Shown here in pieces: positions 1-9,700 of a stretch of 42,604 nucleotides of DNA (position 1 is its first letter; each line of letters begins with the position of its first letter). Below the pieces are notes generated by a model, which worked only from the letters and a program-made list of their open reading frames with translations, searched no databases and was not told where the DNA came from. Source of the DNA: JBCCGE01 sp039029455 (GTDB lineage: Bacteria > Pseudomonadota > Gammaproteobacteria > Arenicellales > Poriferihabitantaceae). The stretch lies in assembly GCA_039029455.1 (NCBI GenBank), contig JBCCGE010000021.1, forward strand, positions 1 to 42,604, given 5' to 3'. The translations under genes were made by a program, and so were the position numbers.

Positions 1-155
1 AGGAGACTAAGCATGTGGGTGTTCTGTAGGGTCTCCTTTGTCATGGATTAACAAAACACCACTGAATTAACTAAGACAGCTGGTAGGGCATTTCAAATTA
101 CCGGAAAACTTCTGGCATCAGTTTGACCGCGATCTCAAATCCGTGAAGCCTAACC
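1..155. other. Left-edge non-coding region with an inverted repeat
   Basis: No convincing coding frame is seen before kdsB. Bases 1-7 (AGGAGAC) and 31-37 (GTCTCCT) form a perfect 7-bp inverted repeat with a 23-base loop. It could be the trailing part of a terminator for a gene lying to the left of the window, but the loop is long and no strong T-run follows. The kdsB ATG at 156 has only a weak purine-rich segment (GTGAAG) upstream. Confidence 0.3.
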
Positions 156-896
156 ATGACTGAGTTCCACGTAGTCATTCCAGCCCGTTTCGGATCCACT
201 CGATTACCGGGTAAGCCATTATTGGAAATCGGTGGTCGCGCAATGGTGTTTCATGTGATTGATCGTAGTCGACAATCCGGCGCAGCAAGTGTGACTGTGG
301 CAACCGATGATGAACGCATTTTTAATGCCGTTGAAGAATATGGTGGGCATGTCGTCATGACCGATGTTGCTCATCAATCCGGTACAGACCGCGTTGCACA
401 GGTTTGCCGCCAAAGTCAGTTTTCAGAAGACAGTGTTGTGGTCAATGTACAGGGTGATGAACCCGAAATGCCGCCGGAGCTTATCCGTCAGGTCGCTGAC
501 GCACTTCACAACAGACCGGACTGTCTGATGTCCACAGCGTGTACATCCCTTGCTGGTGACGACGATTGCGACGATCCAAACGTTGTAAAGGTGGTCCGTG
601 ATATTCATCTCAATGCGCTGTATTTCAGCAGGCGATCGATTCCCTGGAACGATCAGAAATCTGATTCAGGACTGTATCGCCACATCGGGATTTACGGGTA
701 TCGCAACAGTTTTCTGCAGAATTTTTCAGCACTGGAGCCGTGTCAGATCGAACAGTTCGAGCGTCTGGAGCAGCTGAGAGCGTTGTATCACGGTTATCGG
801 ATTACTTGCGTTGATGCGGTAAGGGTGCCGCCGCCCGGGGTCGACAGTCAGGCTGATCTGGATGCGACTCGTGATCGGATGCGTCCTGCAGACTAA
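156..896 (+). CDS. kdsB: 3-deoxy-manno-octulosonate cytidylyltransferase (CMP-KDO synthetase)
   Basis: Activates KDO with CTP to give CMP-KDO, the donor for the inner core of lipopolysaccharide; a cytoplasmic enzyme. The 246-residue product has the usual family length. The N-terminal nucleotide-binding signature PARFGSTRLPGKPL lies at residues 9-22, the QGDEP motif (metal-binding Asp101) at 99-103, and the family segment HIGIYGYR in the second half. It stands alone at the left edge; the next gene, def, follows after about 100 bases on the same strand. Its presence implies an LPS-bearing outer membrane. Identification is secure. Confidence 0.95.
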   Translation: MTEFHVVIPARFGSTRLPGKPLLEIGGRAMVFHVIDRSRQSGAASVTVATDDERIFNAVEEYGGHVVMTDVAHQSGTDRVAQVCRQSQFSEDSVVVNVQGDEPEMPPELIRQVADALHNRPDCLMSTACTSLAGDDDCDDPNVVKVVRDIHLNALYFSRRSIPWNDQKSDSGLYRHIGIYGYRNSFLQNFSALEPCQIEQFERLEQLRALYHGYRITCVDAVRVPPPGVDSQADLDATRDRMRPAD

Positions 897-994
897 AGCC
901 CACCACCCCGACAACTGCGGTGATCGGGTCTTGCAAGTGGACGCTACTGCCTGCAAATTATAAAATCAGCGCCTTACCCGTCAGGAGTGCAACC

Positions 995-1510
995 ATGGCA
1001 AAACTCGACATTCTGATCTATCCCGATCCTCGATTGAGGCATGTTGCTGCGCCCGAAACAGAATTTGACGATGAACTCAAAACCCTGGTTGATGATATGG
1101 CGGAGACCATGTACGCGGCACCGGGAATTGGTCTTGCGGCAATTCAGGTCAACGTGCAAAAGCGAGTTGTTGTAATGGATTTGTCGGAAGATAAAAACGA
1201 TCTGATGGTATTTATCAATCCGGAGATTACGGAGATCGGAGGTAAACAGGAGTATGAAGAGGGCTGTTTGTCGATTCCCGGCTATTTTGCAACGGTAGAA
1301 CGAGTAGAACGTGTGCGGATTGATGCCTGTGACGTGAACGGTGATCCTTTTACAGTGGAGGCAGACGGATTGCTCTCGGTCTGTATTCAGCACGAGGTCG
1401 ACCACCTCAATGGCAAATTATTCGTCGACTATCTGTCTCGGCTAAAAAGAGAGAGGTTACGTCGGAAAATGAAAAAGGAATCACGCCAGAGCGAAACCCA
1501 GGCGGCCTGA
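995..1510 (+). CDS. def: Peptide deformylase
   Basis: Removes the N-formyl group from nascent proteins; a metal-dependent cytoplasmic enzyme. All three family motifs are present: GIGLAAIQ (44-51), EGCLS with the metal-ligand Cys91 (89-93) and HEVDH with the His ligands and catalytic Glu (133-137). Length is 171 residues, normal for the family. The frame is open back to an earlier ATG at 920, but the start at 995 is preferred because AGGAG sits at 983-987 with 7-base spacing and the protein then begins MAKLDILIYPD as in homologues. It heads the def-fmt-rsmB run, so the formyl-adding and formyl-removing enzymes are adjacent. The C-terminus is basic. Confidence 0.95.
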   Translation: MAKLDILIYPDPRLRHVAAPETEFDDELKTLVDDMAETMYAAPGIGLAAIQVNVQKRVVVMDLSEDKNDLMVFINPEITEIGGKQEYEEGCLSIPGYFATVERVERVRIDACDVNGDPFTVEADGLLSVCIQHEVDHLNGKLFVDYLSRLKRERLRRKMKKESRQSETQAA

Positions 1511-1564
1511 CGTCCCGGTAAACACTGAGAGCCAACCGGCAATTCTGACCTAACTGCCGTTATC

Positions 1565-2506
1565 GTGCGCGTCCTTTTCGCCGGAACCCCGGAGTTTGCA
1601 ACATACAGTCTGCGCGCCCTTCTGGACGCAGCAGGTCGGGTTGACGTTGTTGCAGTATATACACAACCGGACCGGCCGTCCGGCCGGGGCAGGAAACTGC
1701 AGCCAGGTCCGGTTAAGCAGCTCGCCTTTCAGCATTCCATTGCCGTGTTTCAACCCGAAGATCTGCGTTCGGAATCGGAAATCAACACGCTCCGCGAACT
1801 TGCACCCGATCTGGTGGTGGTAACAGCCTATGGGTTGCTATTGCCTCAGGATGTGCTTGATATACCTCAACGCGGTTGTGTCAATGTGCATGCCTCCCTA
1901 TTGCCGCGATGGCGGGGTGCGGCACCGATTCAGCGCTGCATTCAGGCGGGTGATACACATACCGGCGTGTGCCTGATGAAAATGGAGGCGGGCCTGGATA
2001 CAGGTCCTGTTTTGGCCACAAAAAAAATCCTGATCGATGACGAGGACACCGGCGGCAGCCTTCATGATCGACTGGCGTTGTGCAGTCGGGAACTGTTGTT
2101 CGAGAATATCCGCGCGCTTGCCGAGGGCTCACTGCAGGCGGTACCGCAATCTGAGTTTGGCATAACCTACGCCCATAAACTCACCAAGGCTGAATCAGAA
2201 ATCGACTGGTCGACGCCTGCGATTGAAATTGAGCGAACAGTGCGCGCATTCGATCCCTGGCCGGGAACCTTTACCATGTTGGGTGATATGCGTCTCCGTG
2301 TACGCACTGCGACTGCGTTGATGAACACTGCCGCATCAGGAGACCCTGGCCGTGTGCTGGCGGCTGACCGCTCAGGAATCACCGTTGAATGTGGAACGGG
2401 AGCGATCTGCATCGGGGCATTGCAAAAAAGTGGCGGCAAGGTGATATCGGCGGCTGACTTTCTGAATGGCGTTTCGCTGCCCTCCGGGACGGTGCTGGGA
2501 TCGTGA
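1565..2506 (+). CDS. fmt: Methionyl-tRNA formyltransferase
   Basis: Transfers a formyl group from 10-formyl-tetrahydrofolate to Met-tRNA(fMet) for translation initiation. The 313-residue product starts with the hydrolase-type fold segment RVLFAGTPEFA. It contains the catalytic region NVHASLLPRWRGAAPI (Asn107, His109) and GLDTGP with the catalytic Asp145, followed by the C-terminal tRNA-binding domain. The start codon is GTG at 1565, chosen because translation from there begins exactly at the conserved N-terminus. The stop overlaps the start of rsmB by four bases (GTGA), indicating translational coupling. The def-fmt-rsmB order is a common bacterial arrangement. Confidence 0.95.
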   Translation: MRVLFAGTPEFATYSLRALLDAAGRVDVVAVYTQPDRPSGRGRKLQPGPVKQLAFQHSIAVFQPEDLRSESEINTLRELAPDLVVVTAYGLLLPQDVLDIPQRGCVNVHASLLPRWRGAAPIQRCIQAGDTHTGVCLMKMEAGLDTGPVLATKKILIDDEDTGGSLHDRLALCSRELLFENIRALAEGSLQAVPQSEFGITYAHKLTKAESEIDWSTPAIEIERTVRAFDPWPGTFTMLGDMRLRVRTATALMNTAASGDPGRVLAADRSGITVECGTGAICIGALQKSGGKVISAADFLNGVSLPSGTVLGS

Positions 2507-3852
2507 CTGACTCGGCCCCACTTTTTCTGGTTGCGGCGCGGTGTTTGCACGATATCGTTGATCGAAACAAATCTCTTGACGTGACACTGGCAGATAACGC
2601 GTCCCGAATCCAGTCTGAAGAGAGTGCACGATTACGGGAAACTGTCTACGGCAGCTGTCGGTTTTTCTGTTATCTATCTTCGATACTGGACGAAGTTCTG
2701 CACAAACCGATTAAGCGTCGAAACAGACTTATTCACCATCTTATCGTTGTCGGGATGTATCACATTGAGTTTATGCACACCCCCGATCATGCGGTGGTAA
2801 ACAGTTGTGTAAACGCGGCAAAGTCCAAATGGGCCCCATGGGCCGGGCGGCTGGTCAACGCGGCCCTGAGGGGCTTCATACGAAACAAAACCCAGTTACT
2901 CGAACGTGTTCGCGAAGACAGTGATCGATTGTCTGTCCCTGTCGACTTGTTTGAGAGCATAAAGTCGGACTGGCCCGACGAGGCAAAGGCTGTTCTACAC
3001 GCGAGCAATCAGCGGCCACCGATGACTCTGCGTGTCAATCAGCTCAGGTCATCACGCAGCGACTACCAGATAAAACTGCGATCCTGCGGCATCGACAGTC
3101 AGCTTACAGAATGCAGCCGTTTGGGGATTACACTGGAAACGCCCTGTGATGTGACGAACTTGCCGGACTTTGACAACGGAATGGTCTCTGTTCAGGACGA
3201 ATCAGCGCAATTGAGCGCGGATCTTCTTGATCTGGAGCCCGATGCAATCGTTCTCGATGGGTGTGCCGCTCCTGGCGGTAAAACCGGACTGATACTCGAG
3301 TCGGGGGTCAAACTTAATCAACTGGTTGCCGCTGATCTGGAGCTGCGGATCGATCTGGTGGATAACACTATCAGGAGGCTTGGTTTCGGAGATGATCCAG
3401 GAATAACTATGGTGCCGACGGGACTGTTCGAGCAGCATCCGGTGCTACAGACTGAGTACTTCGATCGCATTATTCTCGATGTTCCATGCTCCGGCACCGG
3501 CGTCATGCGTCGCCATCCGGATATCAGGCATCGACGCCAACCAGGAGATTTCGCCAAATTTGCCGATCAGCAGGTTTTGCTGCTGCAGCGAGCATGGCCT
3601 TTACTGAAACCCGGGGGTAAACTTCTCTACATTACCTGTTCCATACAGAGAATTGAGAATGATGGCGTGATCTCACGCTTTATAAAAAATATGTCTGAGG
3701 TTGAAATCGAACCGCTTTCGCTACCGGATGGCGCAGAGCCAGGGGTAAAAACCCGTCACGGCCATCAGCGGCTTCCGGGTATTCATCACGGTGACGGTTT
3801 TTATTTTTGCCGTCTAAGAAAACCATGTACCGGCAAGGACGGTTCTGCATGA
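2503..3852 (+). CDS. rsmB: 16S rRNA m5C967 methyltransferase RsmB
   Basis: SAM-dependent methyltransferase that makes 5-methylcytosine 967 in 16S rRNA. The 449-residue product has an N-terminal NusB-like helical domain (about 1-140) followed by the RsmB/NOP2 catalytic domain. The SAM-binding segment LDGCAAPGGKT is at 251-261. PCSGTG (Cys329) and TCS (Cys379) are the two cysteine motifs of this enzyme class. It begins with GTG overlapping fmt and ends overlapping trkA by four bases (ATGA), so fmt-rsmB-trkA look translationally coupled. Identification is secure from motif set, length and neighbourhood. Confidence 0.95.
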   Translation: MTDSAPLFLVAARCLHDIVDRNKSLDVTLADNASRIQSEESARLRETVYGSCRFFCYLSSILDEVLHKPIKRRNRLIHHLIVVGMYHIEFMHTPDHAVVNSCVNAAKSKWAPWAGRLVNAALRGFIRNKTQLLERVREDSDRLSVPVDLFESIKSDWPDEAKAVLHASNQRPPMTLRVNQLRSSRSDYQIKLRSCGIDSQLTECSRLGITLETPCDVTNLPDFDNGMVSVQDESAQLSADLLDLEPDAIVLDGCAAPGGKTGLILESGVKLNQLVAADLELRIDLVDNTIRRLGFGDDPGITMVPTGLFEQHPVLQTEYFDRIILDVPCSGTGVMRRHPDIRHRRQPGDFAKFADQQVLLLQRAWPLLKPGGKLLYITCSIQRIENDGVISRFIKNMSEVEIEPLSLPDGAEPGVKTRHGHQRLPGIHHGDGFYFCRLRKPCTGKDGSA

Positions 3853-5225
3853 AGATTATTATTCTGGGCGCCGGTCAGGTTGGAGCATCGATGGCGGACA
3901 TTCTGTCGCGCGAGGAGAATGACGTCACGCTGGTCGACATTAACGACAGACTTCTGACCAATCTGCAGGACAGGCTCGACATCAGAGCTGTTCTGGGCGT
4001 GGCCTCATCGCCCGAAGTTCTGGAAAAAGCGGGTGCTGAGGATGCGGATATGGTGCTGGCGGTTACCAATTCGGACGAAGTCAACATGGTGGCCTGCCAG
4101 ATCTGTCATACCCTGTATCAGATTCCGAAAAAAATCGCGCGCGTACGAAATCCAGCGTATCTGGCTCAGGAAAAGCTGTTCTGTGATCACTCAATCCCGA
4201 TCGATGTCATTATCAGTCCTGAGCAGATCATCACAAACCAGATTCAGCGTCTGATCGAATATCCGGGCGCACTTCAGGTTATCGATTTCGCGGACGGCAG
4301 GGTTCGTCTTGTGGGCCTGAAAGCGTACTACGGGGGAGCGCTGGTAGGACATGAACTCAGAGAGCTCAAAGATCATCTGCCGTCGGTGAAGACGCGTGTC
4401 GCAGCCATTTATCGACAGGACAGGGCGATTATTCCCACCGGAACGACCATTATCGAACCGGATGACGAAGTGTTTTTTATCGCCACGCAGGAGGACATTC
4501 GGCGTGTTATGAAGGAACTGCGAACGATTGAGGAGATCGGTCGGAAAGTGATCATCGCCGGTGCCGGAAATATTGGATACCAACTCGCCAAATCTCTTGA
4601 AGACGCGAAATTTCAGGTAAAGCTGATTGAACGCAACACCGAGCGTGCACGATATGTTTCCGAGCAGCTCGAAGACACGGTGGTTCTGAATGGAGATGCG
4701 GCAGATGAAGAGCTGCTGCGAGAAGAAAATATTGAGTCCATGGAACTGTTCTGTTCGCTCACCAATGAAGATGAGGCCAACATTCTGTCGGCCATGCTGG
4801 CGAAACGACTGGGTGCGCGTCGGGCGATGGCGATTGTGAATCGGTCATCATATGTGGACCTGATCGAGAACAGCGTTCTGGACATCGCGATTTCACCTCG
4901 CCAGTCAACTGTTAGTGCGCTGCTTTCACATGTGCGCCGCGGAGATGTTGTCGCGGCGCATTCGTTGCGAAGAGGTGTCGCCGAGGTTATTGAAGCGATC
5001 GTGCACGGTGACGAGGGCACTTCAAAACTCGTTGGTCGATCGCTGGGCGAAATAAAATTTCCGAAAGGTGCGACTGTGGGTGCGATTCTGCGTGAAGATG
5101 CGTTAATCGAGTTGCACAAGGAAACCGTTGTGCAGGATGGTGATCATCTGATTATTTTCGTGATAGACAAGAAAAAAATTCACGAAGTCGAACGCTTGTT
5201 TCAGGTTTCCGCCACTTTTTTCTAG
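3849..5225 (+). CDS. trkA: Trk system K+ transport regulatory protein TrkA
   Basis: Peripheral NAD(H)-binding regulator that gates the TrkH potassium channel. The 458-residue product contains two tandem RCK units: Rossmann motifs GAGQVG at 7-12 and GAGNIG at 238-243, each followed by a ligand-sensing C-terminal subdomain. The frame is open to an upstream ATG at 3807. The ATG at 3849, overlapping the rsmB stop as ATGA, is preferred because the Rossmann beta strand begins directly at residue 2 and the length then equals that of typical TrkA. trkH follows after 20 bases, completing the pore-regulator pair. Confidence 0.95.
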   Translation: MKIIILGAGQVGASMADILSREENDVTLVDINDRLLTNLQDRLDIRAVLGVASSPEVLEKAGAEDADMVLAVTNSDEVNMVACQICHTLYQIPKKIARVRNPAYLAQEKLFCDHSIPIDVIISPEQIITNQIQRLIEYPGALQVIDFADGRVRLVGLKAYYGGALVGHELRELKDHLPSVKTRVAAIYRQDRAIIPTGTTIIEPDDEVFFIATQEDIRRVMKELRTIEEIGRKVIIAGAGNIGYQLAKSLEDAKFQVKLIERNTERARYVSEQLEDTVVLNGDAADEELLREENIESMELFCSLTNEDEANILSAMLAKRLGARRAMAIVNRSSYVDLIENSVLDIAISPRQSTVSALLSHVRRGDVVAAHSLRRGVAEVIEAIVHGDEGTSKLVGRSLGEIKFPKGATVGAILREDALIELHKETVVQDGDHLIIFVIDKKKIHEVERLFQVSATFF

Positions 5226-5245
5226 AATCCGAAAATAATATCCAT

Positions 5246-6697
5246 ATGCGGATCGCCACAGTACTGAAAGTTCTGGGTATTTTACTGGTTCTCTCCAGCC
5301 TCACACTGCTGCCGCCAGCAATCATTTCATTCACTTTGTCCGACGGTGCGCATCGCGCTTTTCTGACCTCAATGGGAGTGAATCTGCTGGTTGGATTAGC
5401 GTTCTGGCTCCCCCATGCGCGGAAGAAAACCGAGCTGAGGTTTCGCGACGGTTTTCTGATTGTGGTTCTAATCTGGGTCGTGCTTTCGCTGATGGCATCC
5501 CTGCCTTTTGTGCTTTTGAATCATCCCCAGTTAAGCGTTGTTAATTCGATATTTGAAGCGACCTCAGGGCTGACAACAACCGGCGCAACTATACTCACCG
5601 GTATCGATTCGTTACCGATGTCGGTGCTTTACTATCGTCAGCAGCTTCAGTGGCTGGGCGGGATGGGGATCATCGTTCTGGCGGTTGCTGTTATGCCGAT
5701 GCTTGGGGTCGGTGGAATGCAGTTGTTCAGAGCAGAAACACCCGGGCCGGTTAAGGACAACAAACTGACACCGAGAATTACCGAAACCGCCAAAGCCCTG
5801 TGGTTCATATATCTGGGCCTGACGTTAGTCTGCGGGGTCAGCTACTACCTCGCAGGCATGACCGTTTTCGACGCCATTGGCCATGCGTATTCAACCATTG
5901 CGATTGGTGGGTTCTCTACCCACGACGCGAGTCTGGGTTATTTTGAAAGCAACGCCGTAAATCTGGTAGCGGTGGTGTTCATGTTGCTCTCAAGCCTCAA
6001 CTTTGCGCTGCACTTTGCTGCATTCAGAAGTCGAAAGCTGCATGTGTATCTGCGGGATTCCGAGGCGAAAATTCAGTATTTCCTGATTGTGCTCGGCGTT
6101 ATCGTCTGTAGCGCTGTGCTGTCACGTTTTAACGTATTCGAAACTCTGGAGAGTACTGTTGTGCAGAGCGTGACGCAGGTGGTATCGATTGCCACAACGA
6201 CTGGATTTACGACCACTTCATTCGCGAGCTGGCCGCTGTTTTTACCTGTATTGCTCATACTTCTCAGTACAGCGGGCGGATGCGCCGGTTCAACCGCCGG
6301 TGGAATGAAAATTATCCGTATTATTCTGCTGTTCAAACAGGGGGCGCGGGAAATCTCAAAGCTGGTGCATCCAAACGCACTGATCCCGATAAAACTGGGT
6401 GGAAAACCGGTGTCCGATACCGTGATCAATGCCGTCTGGGGCTTCCTTTCGCTGTATCTGATCAGCTACGTGATATTGCTGCTCTTGATGCTGGGTACCG
6501 GTGCGGACCTGGTCACCTCGCTCTCCGCTGTCAGTGCCAGTCTGAACAACCTGGGTCCGGGGCTGGGTTCAGTCGCTGAAAATTATGCATCGATTACAGA
6601 CGCAGGCAAAATGGTTCTTGCTTTCGCCATGCTGCTCGGGCGGCTCGAACTGTACACTCTGCTGGTGTTACTGACCCCTATGTTCTGGAAGAGTTGA
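5246..6697 (+). CDS. trkH: Trk system K+ channel subunit TrkH
   Basis: Integral inner-membrane potassium-translocating subunit that works with TrkA. The 483-residue, strongly hydrophobic protein shows the repeated membrane-pore-membrane organisation of the Trk/Ktr/HKT superfamily. The selectivity-filter-like stretches are ATSGLTTTGAT, the segment around STIAIGGFSTHD, ATTTGFTTTSF and the segment around SASLNNLGPGLG; each carries the key glycine of a pore loop. It also has the conserved TAGGCAGSTAGGMK segment. No clear Shine-Dalgarno sequence precedes the ATG, so it probably relies on coupling with trkA 20 bases upstream. The gene ends 68 bases before the convergent pseudo-ABC gene, and no hairpin terminator was seen between them. 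Confidence 0.93.
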   Translation: MRIATVLKVLGILLVLSSLTLLPPAIISFTLSDGAHRAFLTSMGVNLLVGLAFWLPHARKKTELRFRDGFLIVVLIWVVLSLMASLPFVLLNHPQLSVVNSIFEATSGLTTTGATILTGIDSLPMSVLYYRQQLQWLGGMGIIVLAVAVMPMLGVGGMQLFRAETPGPVKDNKLTPRITETAKALWFIYLGLTLVCGVSYYLAGMTVFDAIGHAYSTIAIGGFSTHDASLGYFESNAVNLVAVVFMLLSSLNFALHFAAFRSRKLHVYLRDSEAKIQYFLIVLGVIVCSAVLSRFNVFETLESTVVQSVTQVVSIATTTGFTTTSFASWPLFLPVLLILLSTAGGCAGSTAGGMKIIRIILLFKQGAREISKLVHPNALIPIKLGGKPVSDTVINAVWGFLSLYLISYVILLLLMLGTGADLVTSLSAVSASLNNLGPGLGSVAENYASITDAGKMVLAFAMLLGRLELYTLLVLLTPMFWKS

Positions 6698-6748
6698 AGA
6701 CGGCTGGTTGCCGAGTGCAGCATATCTTCAACGTGATTAACCGCAATG

Positions 6749-6768
6749 ATTTACAAAATTTGAAGTCA
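6749..6768. repeat. 20-bp exact repeat, copy A
   Basis: The 20-base sequence ATTTACAAAATTTGAAGTCA occurs here and again at 41122-41141. This copy lies in the trkH/pseudo-ABC convergent gap and includes the pseudo-ABC stop codon. The two copies differ in flanking bases on both sides. Confidence 0.6.
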
Positions 6769-9700
6769 GAGTTTTCGATTCACCGAAGCCCATTGGTCGG
6801 TGAGTGCCCGCAGGATTGTCTGCACCACGCGCGGATCTCGATCAATGATTTCTCGAAGTGTGCTGCCACTGACCCGTAGCAGTTCCATGTCGCCCACTGC
6901 CTTTACCGACAAAATACGAGGTCGTTGCGCAATAATTTCCATTAGCCCGAAGCTTTCGCCTGGCACAAGATTACCGGCGACGCTGTCCGGATCGTCAGGG
7001 TCCCGCAGCGACTGCGCATTTCCACTCAGAATAATATAGGCGTTGTTCCCTGGATTACCGCTTCGATACACAAACTCACCGTCCTGCACAGTTACGCGAT
7101 GACTGTTCTCCGCAATCTCGTGCTGTTCTTCTGCGGAGAGCGCCCCAAGAATGGCGGAGCGACCAATCAGTGATTCATTCTCCATTCCGGGTTTTTCGGT
7201 AGTGGCTGCAGGTTCCCTGGCATCGATCAGCTTCCCGGACGTACTGAACCGATACAATTGATCAAAATCTGCGTAGCTTGGCATCTCACGGTCGATCCAG
7301 ATTACGGTTGCCTCCGGCATTACCTGTTTCATATTTGATCGCAAACGCTGTTTGTCAGCCTCGTCAAAAGGGCTCAGTGCATCGTGGAAAATAATAATGT
7401 CGGGCTGTTTCATCAATAATCGACCGGTGCTTATTCGATGCCTGGCGCCGGTAGGCAGACGTGAGCCGCCAATTCCAACCTGAGATTCAGTCAGTAGCAT
7501 CATGACGTCTTCCTTGATGCCCGTTTCCTCCAGCACTTCCTGAATAATCTGTGCGATTGCCTTTTCACAGGCGGGCTGATCATTTACTACGCGCCCAAAA
7601 AGCAGATTGTCCTGGACGGTAAGCCTGGGGTGGTAAGCGTCTGCATCGAATCGAATTATTTTTTCCCGCAGTTCATCGGGCAGGGTGATCTTAAACTCAT
7701 GTCGTGCCTGCAAAAGTTTTTCCGCAATCTGGTCATTGATGAAACCAAACTGATGCTTTTGGGGTATCAAGTGGAGCACAATACTGAGCAGACTTTGCTG
7801 TTCTTCGACTTCAAGGGATTGATCCTTCCGGCCCAAATAGGATTCCGCAAGTTGGCACAAACGTTCCATCTCGTCTCGATCATCGAGGTCGAATTCAGCC
7901 AGAACCGCCTGACCGTCACTACTGCGTTCAAACCGCTGACGCACACGAAGGGCCGCTTTTGCACCGATCAGAGTGGCTTTATCGATGAGATCGAGATTTT
8001 TCAGTATTTTTGTCAGACAGGGATGGCTGGCCAGATTTTTAATTCGCAGACTGTCGCTCTCCGGAATACCGAACAGGATGTTTTCTGCGACCGTCGCGTT
8101 GCGGTTGTAAAGATCCGGGTTGAATCGGGCAACGGTGGTTTCCAGATTCTGTGATTTGATTTTTTGGTTTATGAGCTGTCTGGCATCCAGAATGCGCGAT
8201 GCCAGATCCGGATAGTCGTCGGGTTCGAAAAATTCCAGTAACCCACGTTGATACATTATGCCGTCGGCGCCAATCGTTTTTGCGTTTTGCAGATATACCT
8301 GGCGCAGTTCGGTGTCATTGCTCACACCGACCATACTGTAGTCGAGCCAGTTTCCCTGAAATGAATATTCGATATTTCCAGAGGATTTGGCCTCCTGGAC
8401 CCTGACCAATTCGTTTTGATCCGTAGGGTCTGAATTCGGTGGACGACGGTTCAGCCCATAGAGTACGTTTTCCCGAATCGTTCCGCTGAACATATGAGGA
8501 TCCGGACCCTGATAAACGAGTTTTCCGTGAATCAGTTGGGCGTTGATCTGCTGCATTGGTTCTGAACCGATTAAATAGCGCCCGCTGGAAGGGGTTTCTA
8601 TGCCTGCCAGAATTTGTGCCAGACGCATACGCTGCATAGCGTTCTCACCAACGATTGCAACCCAGCTGCCAGGTTCAATTTGTGCATTCAAACCTGAGAT
8701 CACAGACTCACCCGACTCGTTTTGCCAGCCAATGGATTCCAGTGCGATGGTTGAACGCAGATGCTGTGTCTCGGACACGGACGCAGACTGACTCTGCTGT
8801 GGCAGCAGACCGGTTGGAGAAAACTGTTCCTGTATCTGCTGATATTTAATTTTTGAATCTTCGTGGAGCTGATAAAAGTTAAGCAACTCTTTCCAGGGTG
8901 ATGTCAGATCCTTATAAGCTGCCAGTGCAGCAACCAGAGCACCGATGGTCAGGTCTCCCTTAATCACCAGAATACCGCCAAAGAGGTAGAACACGAACGG
9001 TGTGATTTGACCGATGGTGTTGTTAAGAAACTTCATGAAGAATTTCTTTTTGAAAATCTCCAGCCTGATGTGATAGAGCCCGCTGAACCAGTGACTGAAT
9101 TCGGAGAGGGTGTAATTCTGTGTGCCCTGCAGACGAATCTCACGGGCGCCACTGACGGTTTCACCAATACGCTCCGAGAGCTTTCGTACACGCTTGACGC
9201 GTTCCTTTTTAAGGGCGTTGACCTGCATCTGCAGTTTTGGAATAACGTACGCCTGCACCGGGATCAGCGCCACTGAGGCCAGCCCAAAAACCCAGTCCTG
9301 CATGAACATGAAAAGCAGTATGGTGATCATCGTACCGCCCTGAAAAAGCGGCAGCGCGATGGATTCGGCGATGTACCCTCCGAGCGGTTCGGCCTCCGCT
9401 GTCACCGTTGATATCAGTTCGCCCTGTGATGTACGTGCGAAATGAGGCAGAGGAAACCGCAGCATGCGATCAATCAACTGAAATCTGAGTCGCCGAACAA
9501 GTTTTTCACCGATAGTCCCCTTCATCGTGTTGATCCGCATTTTCAAAATGCCGTTAACGATAATCAGGGCGAGCAGGCTGAAACACAGAGCGACTAAATA
9601 GGGGATCACTTCCATTTCAAGGCCCAGGAACTTATTCACCTGATTGCTGTTTGACAGCGCCTTGTTAATTATTATTTTTGGTATTTCCAGCGAGTAATAC

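Noticed and set aside
2167..2629. Overlapping minus-strand frames of 63-127 codons inside fmt and rsmB
   Set aside because: They lie opposite two well-supported genes, show low-complexity Arg/Pro/Ser-rich translations and match no family.
6694..6879. 61-codon plus-strand frame after trkH
   Set aside because: It overlaps the 3' end of the pseudo-ABC gene on the other strand and has no ribosome-binding site or recognisable sequence.
7630..8154. 174-codon plus-strand frame opposite the pseudo-ABC gene
   Set aside because: Antisense to the repeated NBD region of a gene with a clear reading frame; composition is that of a complement-strand shadow.
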